A stretch of DNA of 64,000 bases, taken from the NCBI RefSeq assembly GCF_910592395.1, contig NC_088315.1, positions 312,501 through 376,500 of the forward strand, given 5' to 3'. Position numbers and translations under genes: made by a program. Each line of letters starts with the position of its first letter. Position 1 is the stretch's first letter. The notes under the pieces were generated by a model that worked only from the letters and a program-made list of their open reading frames with translations, did not search any database and had not been told where the DNA came from. Below are positions 48,108-62,500 of the stretch, piece by piece. The DNA is from Lineus longissimus. Lineage: Eukaryota; Nemertea; Pilidiophora; Heteronemertea; Lineidae.

Positions 48108-51100
48108 GTAGGCGACTTATTATATTTGAAGAGACTTTGATCGTTTTGATTTGGTAACTTCTGTCGTCACTCATCCCATGGCAAGTGGATGTTTTTAATC
48201 AATATACCTCAAGAAAGCTTGCTGCGTTGGTCTTTTGTAACTTTGTGGTGGTAATCATAATCTACTCCAGACGAAGCGATCAGAGTTAAGTGCCGCATCG
48301 GTTATTTTTAAACGATAAGCCGTGTTGGTATTACATTTGAAATGTGGTTGGTAAATTGAACATACATAGTATCAGTATCCTATTCCAAAAAGTGGCATAC
48401 CAGAGGAGAATATTTCGCCGATTCTGTAGGGAGCCTGGCGTTGCTTTCTCCGTCCACACTTCATCACGATCATATACCAAATCAGCCCAAAACGGCTGCT
48501 TCAGCGGGAGTTTTGGAGGTGATCAGATTGCATGTTTCAGTTTGTTTTATCAATACGATTCCTTTATATATCTGGCACATTGTCGTCTAGCAAGAAAGTT
48601 CGGCTGAACACTTTGCCAGGGAAATCATACATGGGATAACAGTAATGTGAGAGATTGCAAACAGTATCGTTATGCCAGATATGTTAAACTTCAAAACACC
48701 AGTGTATGATCTTTAACATATCTGTGGTCCTCAATGATGAAGCTATTGGGCGTGGTACATTCACATGGATGCTAACTGAGGTAACTTGCAATACGCAAGC
48801 GTGCTCAACTAGAAAAACATATTGTTGAGACTGACTAATTATCCCCGTGCAGTTGCTGAGGATGCATAGAAAGGTTTTGTGAATCGACTGATTAATGAAT
48901 TAAACCATATCTTTAAAGGTGCTAACTTATTCGGAGTATGCCATTTATTGAGGTAATTGGTCATTACTAAGTTACATGATACGGTATGCAATCAGCTGTC
49001 CTGTGTCAATTGGAACACGATCAGGTGATGCTGACTGACTGCCATATTAACTAAGTCAACAGCAGTTTTTATCGTTACATATAACCTACCTTCAATTGAT
49101 TAGTCACCATGTGAAGACAAAAGGTTCTGATCGTTTGTGCAGCTCATTCGCGCCTACAAATACTACGCAAGCAATGATATGTTAGCTGTTTACTTAACTT
49201 CCACATTGTATGAAAAATGTTACGCAAGGGAGAGGGCGTTAACCCAGGGCCAATATCTTTTATTTACCAGCCGTTTTGTATCGATTTACAGCTTTTTCGG
49301 ATATTCAGCTGCTTATGAGCAGTACCAATGTGTAGTTCAGGTTATTATAAGGCCCCCCTCAAAATCCCTACTCAAAACGATAGAGGCCGCATCCTGGGAC
49401 AGTAAGTCACAACTTCTACTGACCCGTAGAATACAGTAACGCCTTGATAGTGTCCGTTTTCGAAGAAGAAATAGTTAACTATGCTGAAACTGAACTCATA
49501 AAAGAGCATTCACATCATAAATGTCAAGGTATCAGATTCACAAGATGAAAACAAGAATATGACGCCGATATGTTGCGGCGATACCTCATATAGGTAATAA
49601 ACTCCTCACTTCTGAACAGAGAAACCTGACAAATGATAGTAAACCGACCCGAGTTATTGCCACAGCTAAGTCACAGGATCCTTTGCTATTTGGAAGAAAC
49701 AACTCTACCATAGAAGTGACGAATAGCTTGACTTTTTCGCTGCAATGAAACAATGTCTGAGAAACCCTATATAAGGCCCACAGAGGTATCAGAGCTCGGT
49801 TAGCCTGGTGAAAGAGAATAGCATGATGTAATCCCATCCGTATAGCATCAGTTGGATTGTGTCAACTAGCGCAGAATCGTCATCATTCGGCTTCGGTTTA
49901 AGCGGTTTCAGTAGCGCGTTTTAAACATGATAGCTTACTAATTGTGTAGTCATTCATGTGAAATATACGCTGCTGGAAATATAAATTTCCGTGATGTGTA
50001 GAGTATTTCATCGCAGTATTACATGGATTATATACTGTGTCGTGGCTATTATGTTGGTTGAGTCCTCTTGCAAATATATATTTGCGAAGATTATGAAGTG
50101 GAAACATTTTGTATGTTTTCCCCCTTATCAATTGGCGACACTCAATGAAAGAGCCTGCCAGATTTAGCTGATGAGGTACTCTTTGCCTCGTATCTAAACT
50201 CCTATCTCTAATGCAAGGCGCTTGGCGAGAAGGCCGTTTGTACCCTATCATTCAACTAGCTGGTGGCTCACCAATCCACCGCATCGGAAAGAGGTACACA
50301 CCAACGGGGCTCGAACATCTGACCTTCCGTTCACGAGGCGAAGGCCTTTGTTCTCGAATGTTCAACTATAGATGTGATTACAAACCTGATCGCCACCAAA
50401 GCCTCGTCGTTCACAGCAAACTGACTCAGGTATCCCAGGTACATTCCATTGAATCCATCCAGAAACTGCGCCAGCAACAGGAAAGTTTTTCAATTATTTA
50501 TATCTGTTAGAGGGGGCTGGGGGCGGAACTGTTGTTCCCTGTCTTTGATGTGGAGACATCGGAAATCTCGTCTAGACATTCCTTTATCAGCATTTCACAC
50601 AAATGTTCTATGAAATAAAACAACCTGCTATTATAGTGAAATGCTCATTTCCAAATCAAATACCAAAGTGTTCGTGATGAATATATGATAGAAGTGTGTC
50701 TCTGAGGGACAAACAAAACATACGTCGCTGGCCTTTTCCTTTTTTTTAGTTATAGTAAGGGAGCTAGGATCGATTTTTTATCTTGAATACAAAATTCTTA
50801 ACATTACCAAGATTAAAGGCTATAGCAGCTTTTTTATAATTATTACCTGAGGCGTAATCGGCTAGTAATAGAAATAGTTTCTATCGTTAATCAAACATAT
50901 GACTCGATATTCTTTGAATGATCTGACAATTCTTAGAGGTGGGGGTTTCCTGGCTCTTCATCCCACGTGATATCCTGATAGTTCTATCACTTTATACCAG
51001 AGGTAGTCAATAAGTGACGCAGACTATATTTTCATCCTCAACGAATACGCACATTGTCATTAATGTCGTAATTGATGGGGAGTTATCCACTTGAGGCGGA

Positions 51101-51305
51101 TACTTAGCAGCAAATTCAAATAGTACTAATAAACTCCTATAGTACCAATAGGGTATAATCAACCTGATTATAGTGATTGCTGTTTTATCATGAGTTCATC
51201 ACTGAAGTGGATAACGTTCAGCTTAAACTCGACACAGATTAATAAATAAAATTCTAAACGCCCATATTGTAAAATGTTGGCATGGTTTTTGTATGGTTTA
51301 AGTTG

Positions 51306-51321
51306 CCCCCCCCCCCCCCCC
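51306..51321. repeat. Poly-C homopolymer (16 nt)
   Basis: This is one of at least six G/C homopolymer runs of 11-16 nt in the window (others at 2405-2419, 10554-10566, 27013-27023, 40107-40120 and 46766-46780). Confidence 0.8.
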
Positions 51322-54300
51322 TAAGGCCTAAGAAGCAAAGTCTTTAGCAAACAGTTGACAATATGAACTGAGTAAAACACTCGCCGTCAAGATTTCATGT
51401 TCTATACTGAAATACTAAAATGAAAAATCGTAGAAAATGGCTTAGCGAATGGTAAATGAACTCACGTGAATTTGTAACACCCCTTCGGGTGACAGGCAAC
51501 TTTGACGCAAAGAAGATAATCGCAGAGCGCGTATAGTTGTTGGAAAATCTCTGGGTTTTTCGGCGTAGCGTTCCCGAGTCTCTGCACAGAATCCCTGGGC
51601 ACCGGCGACGTAACCTGATCCGCCAAGAGTACGATTTCAATAGGCGCCATGCCAATAGGTCTAACACGCTCAATGAATATGATTCCCCGGTCCAACATCG
51701 CATTTCCTCAGAAGTATCTGACTCTTTTGATGTGCTTATCAAATTCCCCATTGGAAGATGTGATTCTCAGTCTTGAGATGGCATATTTTCCTTGTCCTTC
51801 TCGAGGCGTTGACTCTTGAATGGGCGAATTATAACGGGGCCGGGTGAATATGTATCTGTTATTCGTGTCATTTGCCTTTAGTTGACTCTACTTCCAAATC
51901 AACAACGGCTTCTTTGCCACAAAAATAAGCATAATCTGGTTGTATGCTCTGCAACACAAGTAACCGACTGAGAAAGTGTTGAGAAGAAATCAACAAGTTT
52001 TGAAAGACATTAAAAGAAAGCAAGAGAAAACATTGTAGTTGAATTCTATTGGGATACTCTTAGGTGCCCGAATACTTGACGATAGTGGTGAGAGAGGTCG
52101 AGCTTCATCCCGTTTATGATCTTTAGCTTTCAACATCCCATACCCAGCTCAAAAGGCCTTTTGTTAGCTGATCCTTAAACTAGGGCTTTAGGCCTATTAT
52201 AAATAATATCTAGTGCCCCAGGCAAGCAGCTCCTTCATCTCTTGTCGAGGATGTCTGACAAAGGTAAATCGAGCCGGGTAACACCGCTTCAAGATTGGCC
52301 TCTTATGCAGAGTGGAGATCAGAGATTACCTGGTACAGTTCCAGGACACTAACCGTCCCTTGAAACATGATCATGCAACTTTTTACAAACAGATTCAGAC
52401 GAGCTCAAGTTGACAAAAAGCCCAGCAAATAAAGTACATATATTTCAGTAGACAACGAGAGTTGAAGTCCAGTTGGTTCTTCGTTACATCTTTAAGGACG
52501 ATGTTTGCGACTGGCACAGCAAGCTTTGACTGTTAGTATACCCAATATGTCCAAACTGCACCAAATTATCCTCCATTATATCAGGATGGTATGTCTCCAG
52601 CTAATCCATCTCAGTTAGAGCAATTTTCATCATCGCAAGTGTCATACTTTTCCCCCACGTCAAAATACGATGCACCTATTTCAAAATCGTGTCCATATAC
52701 ATTGTATTTCTTTTAGATCCAAAGCTATTTTCAGGAAAACGGGCTAGATATTGTGTTTCTACACCAGTAGGTGGCTTGTGAACCTCTTGATATATGATAT
52801 GAAGAAGAGGGGAAATGTTTCATTGATTATCTGACGGTCATCTCCTTGTCGGAGGCTTTATCACCCTGACGCAGAGGTGTTCTTTGGGTCATAAAAAGTC
52901 AATTAACCGTCAACTTAAGAAGGCTAGTCCTTATGCTACATCCCCTAAATATCGTTGGATTGGAATTAAACGCGTTGGCGGAGACTGCCCTCCTTAACCT
53001 TGGCAGGCAACCAGTCCAGGAGAAGTCCATAGAATATTTCATGTACTACGGTATGAAAGCTTCACTGAGAGACAGACAAACAGGCTTGTTAAAGTGACAA
53101 AGTCAATTAAACTCTGCAGTAACATTGTCTTAATCCTTTGAAAACATCACGATATTCACCAAGTAGGAACAGAGGGAGCCATCTTTGATCATCCCTCCTT
53201 TTTCACCAGAAAGTGACAACAATATAATGTAATGAATTCTGTCACCTGAAAAATGGAAATTACATCTCAGAGGTATGCACAGTCTTTAGGCAGTTGCTGT
53301 CATCGTTCGCAATAGTAATCTTGGTCAATGAACAATTCTTGTTCTTCATAGGTTCATTTCAAGAGTTAAAGTGGGAGGAGCAGTATTCTCTGATCATCCC
53401 CTGTTCTTCCTCAAATGTTACAACAAAGGCTTGCATTGTTCCGCTTAGAAAGGTAAAGTCAGAGAACAAATAGTGACTCAAGGGAGACTGTGCCATGATC
53501 TCTGAGCAAATTGCTTTCAACATCGTTTTCAAATTGCTTCCAAAAATCGGACAAGAAACAAATTTCATTGAAGTTAGGAGATCGTCAGCTTCGAGTGGAA
53601 TTTTTCACCAGTCGTTCCTGTAATCTCCCACTTAACCTTTCCTTGGCACGACGACTGACAAGGTTTCGAAAGGTACAAAAGAACAAGCGGACAGAAAGAG
53701 CGCAAACAAGCCTTAAGGTGGGGATTATCCTTACTTTTTCCAATACTTAAGGCATTTAAATCTCAAACAGCTCCGCAGGCTGGGCTTGTCTATTTCGGCT
53801 TACATGGCAAAAAACCTTCGTTAACGCTACGTTCCTTTCTTGGATAAGTACCGTTAGTATCCTTAAAAACAACCGATATCATGGGAACTGTTCATTTTCT
53901 GATTGCAAGACAGAGTAATAATGGCTCTATTTCCAGTTATTCGGAATCGAGCTGATATCGAGAGAATGGAAACTCTTTCTGATCTTGATGATGACTTTGA
54001 AAAGTACAATATCGTCGTGCAGTGATCGATCACGCCAGTAGTTCACTATATAGGATGAGTGATAATGATCACAAAACACAACAAAGGCAGCTGCACGTGT
54101 TACCGAAGAAACTGAGAGAAAACGAAATGACTTCATCTCGTTTTAATACAACGAACTGATCATATGAAAATGACAAAGAGTGTTCTTCTTTATTTCTCCT
54201 TCACCTGTCAGTTGAAACATTGGAAGTTATCATTTCCACCTAATCGACTTTAGGTACACTACCAAGTTGACTCAGGTGCTCTTAAACGGAGACGGAAAGT

Positions 54301-54878
54301 ATATTCTCAACATTCGCTTTTTGATCTGGTCGCCTCGTCGCGAAATGTGTCCACATCTGAGCTCATCCTTCCTCCTTATCTACAGACTTAAACTTCCATG
54401 TCTCCGCTGTGGCCACAAAGCTCATTACTGACCAATAAGACCTGCTTCCTCATCCGACTCCGGAACAACACGGAAAGGTAATTGGTTGGAGTCTCTAGGT
54501 GGATCTGTTAAAACACCAATTGCGCCATTTAAAGGTGATATTAGCTCGAGAGGCAGCGTCATACCGTCTCCACCCAACAATAGAATGGTTGCCAATTGTC
54601 CCTATCTCATTGGGTTCTGTCTGCATGTTGGTGATAACAAATCTGGATGGGGCCAATACGAAATGGAACTTGGCATATCTGTCGTGTATGTGATGGTAAA
54701 TACCACGGATGCATGTGCGCTATCATCTACATTGATAGATACTTGATAATTCAAAAGAGACGCCTGAAGATACTCGACGAATGATGCTGAAGTACCTCTT
54801 GGTTATTTACCTGATGAAAAACCTTTATGCTCCAAACCTTTACACTCCATCATGTTGGCACACAACCCTCCTACACAG

Positions 54879-55001
54879 CCCGGGGGCACAGCCTGTAAAC
54901 CTATTCCGCCGTGCATCTATCACTGCCGTACTGGTCATAGCAAATCAAAGAGGAGAGGGACTCGGGGACTGCGGCGTTTCGGATGTTGTACCGGCATCCT
55001 G
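54879..55001 (+). other. Candidate isolated cysteine-rich coding exon
   Basis: A strong polypyrimidine tract and CACAG acceptor precede, and CTG|GTAAAA follows, a 123-bp GC-richer stretch. One open frame reads TACKPIPPCIYHC, then a basic run KSKRRGTRGLRRFGCC. The protein family is not recognised, and neighbouring exons were not found. It could be chance. Confidence 0.2.
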
Positions 55002-58000
55002 GTAAAATGTCTCACATTCTTTAAAGTTGGAATTGTGTTCTTCCGACTGCCATCATGCACTAATAAGTTCAATTTCACGGGCGGTGAGCTCATTGCGTCA
55101 ACACATTTAAGCGATGTTTCATCTCCTTTTGTGCCGCCTTCTTCAAAGACAACAGGTACAGCATTCAAGCATGCACCAATAAAAAATGCGTTCTTTGCGA
55201 ATTCCATCCAAAAAATCCTGAAATAGTTACCAGCAAAAGGGGAATTCAAATGTGCTCTTTGATGACGAGCGCTGAAGTTTACCATGAAACACTTAAGCTC
55301 TACTTTACACTTACTTCAAAGGAAGTAAAGATTGTAAACTGTCATAATCAGCAGCGTTTTGGAGACACCTTAGGTTATGGCAAAGAAGTAAGCCGCCTAT
55401 CCTTCGCGAGGATACAGGAGTGCTTTTAGAAGCCTACAACTGAAGATCTGATGCATTGATAGGGATGGATCCACACCTTGGCCTGAATCTAGTCCGTTTT
55501 GAATACAAATTTAGAGTTACTGTTAGTAGAATGAAATCAGCAAGCTACATGTAAGCTTAGAGCGTTTCTTAATTTCTTTGTTGTTTGTTGTATATTGCGG
55601 CCAAACTCCATTCAGCCTGCTTTCACCCTGTGGACAAATGAACAGCTTTCGTGGTAGAATAGACGCTGTCGTTAATGGGCTGAGAGCGATCGAGATGAAC
55701 CGCATTTGGCGGGTCATTCCTATTGATTAAGTCAATGTTCGGATGGACAAACTACCTCCATTCTGACACTGCATCGATTCGATGACACTCCCATTACACG
55801 CGGTTTTCACAATCACATTTCTCACAGTTTGAATTGAATTTGAATATACTCACATTAGGAAGACATTTCGGCTGCAGACAGATATAAGTATGACTCAGAT
55901 TGTGACGCACTGAGACATATTGTATCGATCAGTCATTTGGTTCGTAACTCAATTGTATATGGCGTATTGTGGATAGATGCGGAGGAATGATGTTAACAAT
56001 ACAACCTCTCATGCTCTTTAACATAATAAACCATACTCACCAAAGCGTACTCTAGCATCCCCGATATCACTGAGATTTACCAGAAGAGTCTACATGTTCA
56101 ATATATCACAAAGATTCTTTAAGCTGTTAAGATGTAGGGGCAGGAATTTCCAGTTCTGAGCTTAACATACATAATCTTACATTGTCGTTTATTCATTCAA
56201 TCTGAGCTCCTCATTGATCTCAGTTCATTAAAGCATTGTAATAATTCTGACAACTTGTGTCGTCATTTAGTGACGACAGCATCCTTGAAGACATTATTAC
56301 CATCTTGTCCATTTTCCACCCTTATGTTAGGACATCCGCAATAGCTAAATGGTCTTTATGACTTGCTAAATGTCTCATAGTGCTTTGCTCCCCGAATGAC
56401 CATCATGGGCCAAAAGCCATCCACAAACACCACCTAATTGGGTAAGCCGAGAATAGGTCATTAATTACTGCCGCTACACGCAATCACTCTGGTCATCCAA
56501 TAAAGTAATTAATTAACCGTAAAAGAACACACGGCCAGAAATATGGTCACTTAATTAAAAACACTAATGTGTGAGAGGATGTGGAAACCTGCTCGGATGC
56601 CACAGTCTTGGGAAAGGATGCTGCACAATGGTGCATCGACCATTTAGTTATTTTATTACATCACACATCATGAGTGATTCCTGTTCCATTTCGTAATGCA
56701 ATATAATGCATTGACATTCTTTCGAAAGCTTTTACAGCGCTGACAGTGTTGTATTCACACCAGTGAACTGCGAAAAGACCAGATGTCATCATGGGACCTC
56801 TGATCAGTCTAGCCTGTCAGGGCCCCAATCCTAATCTATAAATCCTTCTGATACACGGTGAGAACAGACCTCACTCCCTCTTAACCCTGAAACTCTGCAA
56901 TGCCTTTCATATCCTATACTCAGCTAGGTCATAGACTAATTCGTTAGTGTGGACTCCTGCAACTGGATCGGACAAGAATATATCCTGTGAGAATACCTTT
57001 CGATTGAGCGAAGCGCTGGCAGTAGTCACACCTAAAATTAATTAGAATATCAAGACGAAACTCGGACAGATAGATTGCTACCTATAAAGCAACTTATCCA
57101 CTTCTTTCGTGCGCATGAATAGGGAATAAGATTAGTAATTACTGGAAGACAAAGGTGGAAATTGAAATCCGAGAAACCATATCCGATTGGTCAAAGCCGA
57201 TTGTACAATTCTAAAACTCATCAGTAGACGAATCAATGTACCAGACCGAATTTTCTATTTAGGTATGTGTATTCAACAGCCTCAAGAATTTCTCAACTCA
57301 TATATCACCATTCGCAGTTTTGGCTAGAGACTTCCCAATCTTCCCCCAGGAAGAGATAAAACATCTCTCAACCGTTCTTCCCAGACGGAAACGTGATATT
57401 TATAAAATTCGAGATTGGAGCCCCCAAATCTGTGTAAGACGGGGTAGCCACAAGAGACACAGTCAACAAACTTTCCAGTTTCTAATTGGCTGCATGTTTG
57501 CCATAAGTGACTCGAAGTCAGATCATGCGCGCCTCTCGCCCTCATGCCAAGTCACGTCTTTAATTAAAAAGCCTTTTCCATCGACAGATATCAAGACAAC
57601 ATCAACATTATTAAGTCGCGCTCGTTCGGTAAAGAATCGCCGAGTTCACTTTGTCTATCAGTTATGAAAGCCGATCGAAATTCTTAATAGAAATAGTTAA
57701 AACTGCTTGTTTTATCTTGATCGCTTTCTGGGCCGCCATGGATCGTAACAGTTCAGTTAACATCTGACCTTTTATAGTTTCCCTTTAAAAAACTACATTT
57801 CCGGGGTGATAATCACGGAGCTATTAAAGTATGCCTGAAGAAGAAATCTTCATCTTAACAAAATACAAATCATCTCACGATGCGATTCATTCGACTGAGA
57901 GAGTGCGCGGGAAGCGGTGAGAAGGTGGAGTGCTTCCTGGCAAGGCAAGCATCCGGAAGAAAAACTGAGATGATTTAGTGCTTGTTGATTGTAGCTTATT

Positions 58001-59479
58001 GTTGATACGGTCATCTTTCATTTATTCTACCAAAGAATCATATATACATATTTTGCCATTGATCTATGACAACCGTTTTGTCTGGCGTAACGCTGCGTGA
58101 TGAGGCTTGTACATTAAATCATCATTTGACCCGCTCACTCAGGTTATCATTCTATCCGCTGGTCACGACTTGGCAATGATAGGATGCAACAAATCCTTCT
58201 TCCCATCAATTATAACGGCGATTTATATTCATTCTTGTCATGACATACGTATTACTGTAAACTTGTTCTCCGTAAAGAAACGTAATCACTGTATTCTGAT
58301 TTCTTTCTGATCAGGATCCATCGCATGGGAAGTTATTGATTTGTTGGTTCAGATCACTCACAGAGAGAAATTATCCGGTGGAAATCCCATAATATCACTG
58401 AGAACAAATGGCGTACACCTGGCGGCCATCAGTCTCTTGCGCAACCTATAACGCACACCTGTAACACAGCTAAACGACACTTAACAATGTCCTTCACAGA
58501 CGCTTGGGCACGTCTTGTTAACCTCCGGATACAGGTTGGTCACTTTCTCACGTTATTCACATGTTTATCACGACGCCAACACATCATTCACTAGGTGGTA
58601 ACTTATCTCCGCCCCATTTGCTTTACCGTCAGGGTCGTCTCTGCCTAACCTAGCGTTTACTGACTCACGTTTTACTTAATGTTTCCGCTGAGATAAGGTT
58701 TATCCATCTACAATGCAATGACATAAGGGAAACGAGTGTAGTTTTCGTTAAGCCTCGCTGCTTCGGTAAAATATAGGCCTACAAAAGGTTTCAAACATCC
58801 ATATACTATGTGGATGAAGATGTCAAGCTTACCATACTCTGCCCGAGCTTGCCGCCACAAGAAATGTCGTACATTTATTTCGCCCATAAAAATACAATCG
58901 GACGCATGGTCAAAGTACGATTATTTGTGTGCAACTCGTACGACTATATAGAGGATCCTCATGGATTCTTGTGAGACTTAAGATTCTAATTACCATTCCT
59001 ACTCAGCCTTGCATTCTCAATCAGACCCAATATTTCAAAAAGTGCGACATCCAGTTAGTGCACGCAGGTGATTGGTTGCAAACTGCCTGGAGGTATTCGA
59101 ATCCACCGTCACATAGGCCACGAGTTTGACCCCTTTCAAAAAGCTATTAATCTGTTAATGTTTCAATCATCTGCTGAAGTCTCCTGATAATATCTTGACG
59201 ATGTGCATGATTAGCTACCATTTATTGGATGAAACCAATCGGAATAGATCGTCATGGTATAAGGTTTCATACACAGTGCGTCTCTTCTGGACATAATAAC
59301 CCGAGTATAACTGGTTCGAAAAATATGTTCTTAACAATGATTTCATAAAAACAACAGGTAACTCATCGAAGATGGATTATATCATGACTTCTGACATTAA
59401 CGAATGAAAGTTCAAAGTTCAATTAATGTGATTAAGTTCTTATATGATATAGCGCTGTTACAGAGCATACTAATTGACA

Positions 59480-59556
59480 CTGTACTGGCGGCCTTCGAAC
59501 CCACCATTTCCCGATTACATCACAACAGAGACGCTCTTCCACTGCGCCAACGTCCA
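59480..59556 (-). mobile_element. tRNA-derived SINE head
   Basis: The minus strand carries box A-like TGGCGCAGTGGAAGAGCG (59532-59549) and box B-like GGGTTCGAAGG about 40 nt later. This is the internal pol III promoter layout of tRNA-derived SINEs. The acceptor stem is not formed, so it is not a functional tRNA gene. The 3' body of the element is not clearly delimited. Confidence 0.55.
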
Positions 59557-62500
59557 TAAGTTATTAAAGCGGGTCTTGTTTCACCCTAACATCATAAGTC
59601 ATTGTGGCTCAAACAGTCGATAATTCTCTCTCATAATCGTTTTTTATTTTCTACGTTGTCTTTCATTGCCCGCGGCTGTTATGATAATGTTTCAGTTGCC
59701 TCTGAGATAGTTTGTCGTTTCTCTGTGTTTTTATACCGACGTCGATACGAGTCATGGAGGTATGTTAGATTATTTTAGCATCTTGCTGCAGGCGCTGATA
59801 CGCGACATTTAAGGTTGATTTATCAATAAAGGGTTATGGTTTCCGGCGCTGGCTGGTTTAGTTTTTGATGTAGATTGAAGATGCTTTAATTGGTACAAAT
59901 TTCGTCGTTGACGAAACTTTCCCTTGCATGTGGAGTATATTATGACGAAGCCTCTAAACTTCTAGCGAAGAGACTTGGAATGAACACTTAGAATATCTCT
60001 CTTGTTTGACAGCTTTATTGAGGATTATCATGCGCAAGTGATCGGAAAGGTCATGAACGACTCACCACAAGTATCTCAGCATCAAATAATGGGTATGGTC
60101 GCTCGATCCTTGTCATCCAAGGAACGGCGATCAAGCGATCATCGCAATCCTCAATAAACTTAGCGCAATTACAAGTGCTGAGACGACAAATCCCGCTTGG
60201 AGACGAATCGAGTAGAACCCGACGGCAAGGCATTCGGTGCATAAGTGTAAGCTAGAGGACATGATTAAGAATTGATGATTGAAACTAATAGATTGTCGAT
60301 TGTCGTATCGTCTCTGCTGATTTGAGGAAGATCATGGTTTCTAATGTTCTTCTTTGAATGCGATGATCTGGCGTCTTGGTGTCATATTCTGACAATGGAC
60401 AGGGTTGGAGCGTTTGATCTCACACCACCTGGATGTGATAACAGCGAATACACACAAACACCAAAGGAAAGTTAGCATGAAAAAAACCCAATAACTGCAA
60501 CTGTCCATGATGATGAACTTATATAATTATAATATCGACAATGGGCTGGATGAGTATCACTGTTCCGAAGGTCCTGAATACCAAGTTATTGCAATATCCA
60601 GCCAATATATCAGATTGATATCAGCAACATCTCTGGGAGGCTCAAGAAAATGGTTCAATTCTACCAAAATTGCAATATCGCCCTTTGATACCAGGAGTAT
60701 CTCCGTTTGATCGGAGTCTCCCCGTCTTCCTCTCTCGCCTCTTTTGTCTGATCGACCAGCCTGTGTGGTGATTAATTGTCGTCAGGGATAATCCTATTAG
60801 TTCAAAATGTAACGTTGAACTAGCATGGGGTCCGGCCACGAAATGGGCTTTCATACTTATAAGAGTAATTGATACATGTTTCCGGACGTGTTGTGAATAA
60901 AGTTATAACTATCAAGTAAGTTAGTCATCTTTTACTTTCTCCGACAATAATGGGTTCTGTGTTTGTAGCAGATATTTCCACGCTCAGTAATATCAAGATC
61001 CAGAAATACCCGCCTTTGTTTGCCCAACACACATATTTCGATCAAATTTCATAATCTAGACCCTATTGCCTCGTATTCATGAAGAGTTTTTATCACTGTT
61101 TTAATGTTGGTTTATTTCGAGAAAAGAAACTTGTGATAGCTGCCAATAATAAAGTAGCATATCAGGTTTTGACTACAATACTGTTGTGGCCTTAAGATAA
61201 ATGTCCCACTCCCAAAAAACAACCACCTTCAGCAGTATATCACATGACTTCAAACACGTCAATATGGATTTTTCTCACCAAATATCGAATAACAGTGCGC
61301 GGTGAAATCGTTTTTGTATCATGATTATTCTTAAACTAAGAATCAGTCGTGAAGTGTTATATTTCACCTACAACGACTAAATATTTGACAATTTGGGCCT
61401 TTAGTTTATTTCTTTGATGGAAAATTTTTCTCGAAATAGATCATGTCATTATCTAGTTCTTCCATCTCGAGAAAAAAAACGTTGAATCGTTAACATTTCA
61501 GCACGAAGTAATATTGGTTTATTTATTTTATACAAATATGCTTGGTAATCGATAGACACTAGCCTGAAAAATCGAATTAAAGACATGAAAAATCTCCCAC
61601 AAAGATCCATTTAGCTACAGACAAGTAACCCCCTTGGCTTTGCTTTATCATGCCAAAAGAAGGTCAAGGTCAAATTTGTTTCTTTAGAAAAACGAAATAT
61701 TTTCTCAATGACATCGTTTCCGTCTATTTTGAGTTTTGAGTTTGATGAGTTTCCATCCCCTCGTTCTTCCAGACTTTCATCCAGCATATATGCACTTTAT
61801 GTACACATTCCACCGATGAATTAGCCTTGCACGTGTTGCATATCTGTTTCTTCGGGTTGAAAACTTAAGTTATCAATCGATACAAAGAGAAAGCAAAGTG
61901 ATACGCATATTATTATGATACCAGCATATCAAGTTGAAATCGGGTTTGCTCTGTGAAAAGTGAGCTGTTTGTATTTCATGGTTACGAAATCGAATTGATT
62001 GCCTTCATGTCGTCAATAGATTCTTTTATGTTATTGTCAACTACTTTGTAAAATCTATACCAATTCGAGATTAAAGAAGTTTTCTCAGATGTTACTATGA
62101 CATCCTGGTGATAATGACCAGTGCCAGTATCAGGGAATCACTTATATCAATTGCAATGTTTGATCATAGAACTAACTGGTTGACGTATTATATTGACTAA
62201 AGCCACATTATGATATTGTATCAGGTTAGCAAGTTACTTTTCGGTTGAACATTTTTCACAGATACATTTCGGATATTATGCGTGAGCGTTTCGATGACAT
62301 CCGACCCAGATTATGCCATAACCTCATCATGTCGGTGTAACTGATACAAAAGAAAGTTAGGAGGAAAATTTCAACATCTTAACGTCCGATGGTATCCAAT
62401 TCATGAGGGAACTTGCTTGATGTACATAAATGTTCTTCAGTCAAGACTGGCGACCAAGGTCTGAGAGATGTCATACACCATTATGAGGCAATGATTATAG

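Noticed and set aside
49768-49800. TATATAAGG promoter-like box on the plus strand
   Set aside because: The motif is good, but no exon, donor or coding frame follows at a sensible distance.
50290-50360. GTTCGAGCCCC tRNA T-arm-like string on the minus strand
   Set aside because: No convincing box A or paired acceptor stem. At most a fragment of a tRNA-derived element.
57320-57667. 115-codon plus-strand open frame
   Set aside because: No domain, signal peptide or membrane segment, and the composition resembles translated non-coding DNA.
59085-59115. GGATTCGAATACC-like box B on the minus strand
   Set aside because: It stands alone without box A or tRNA folding.
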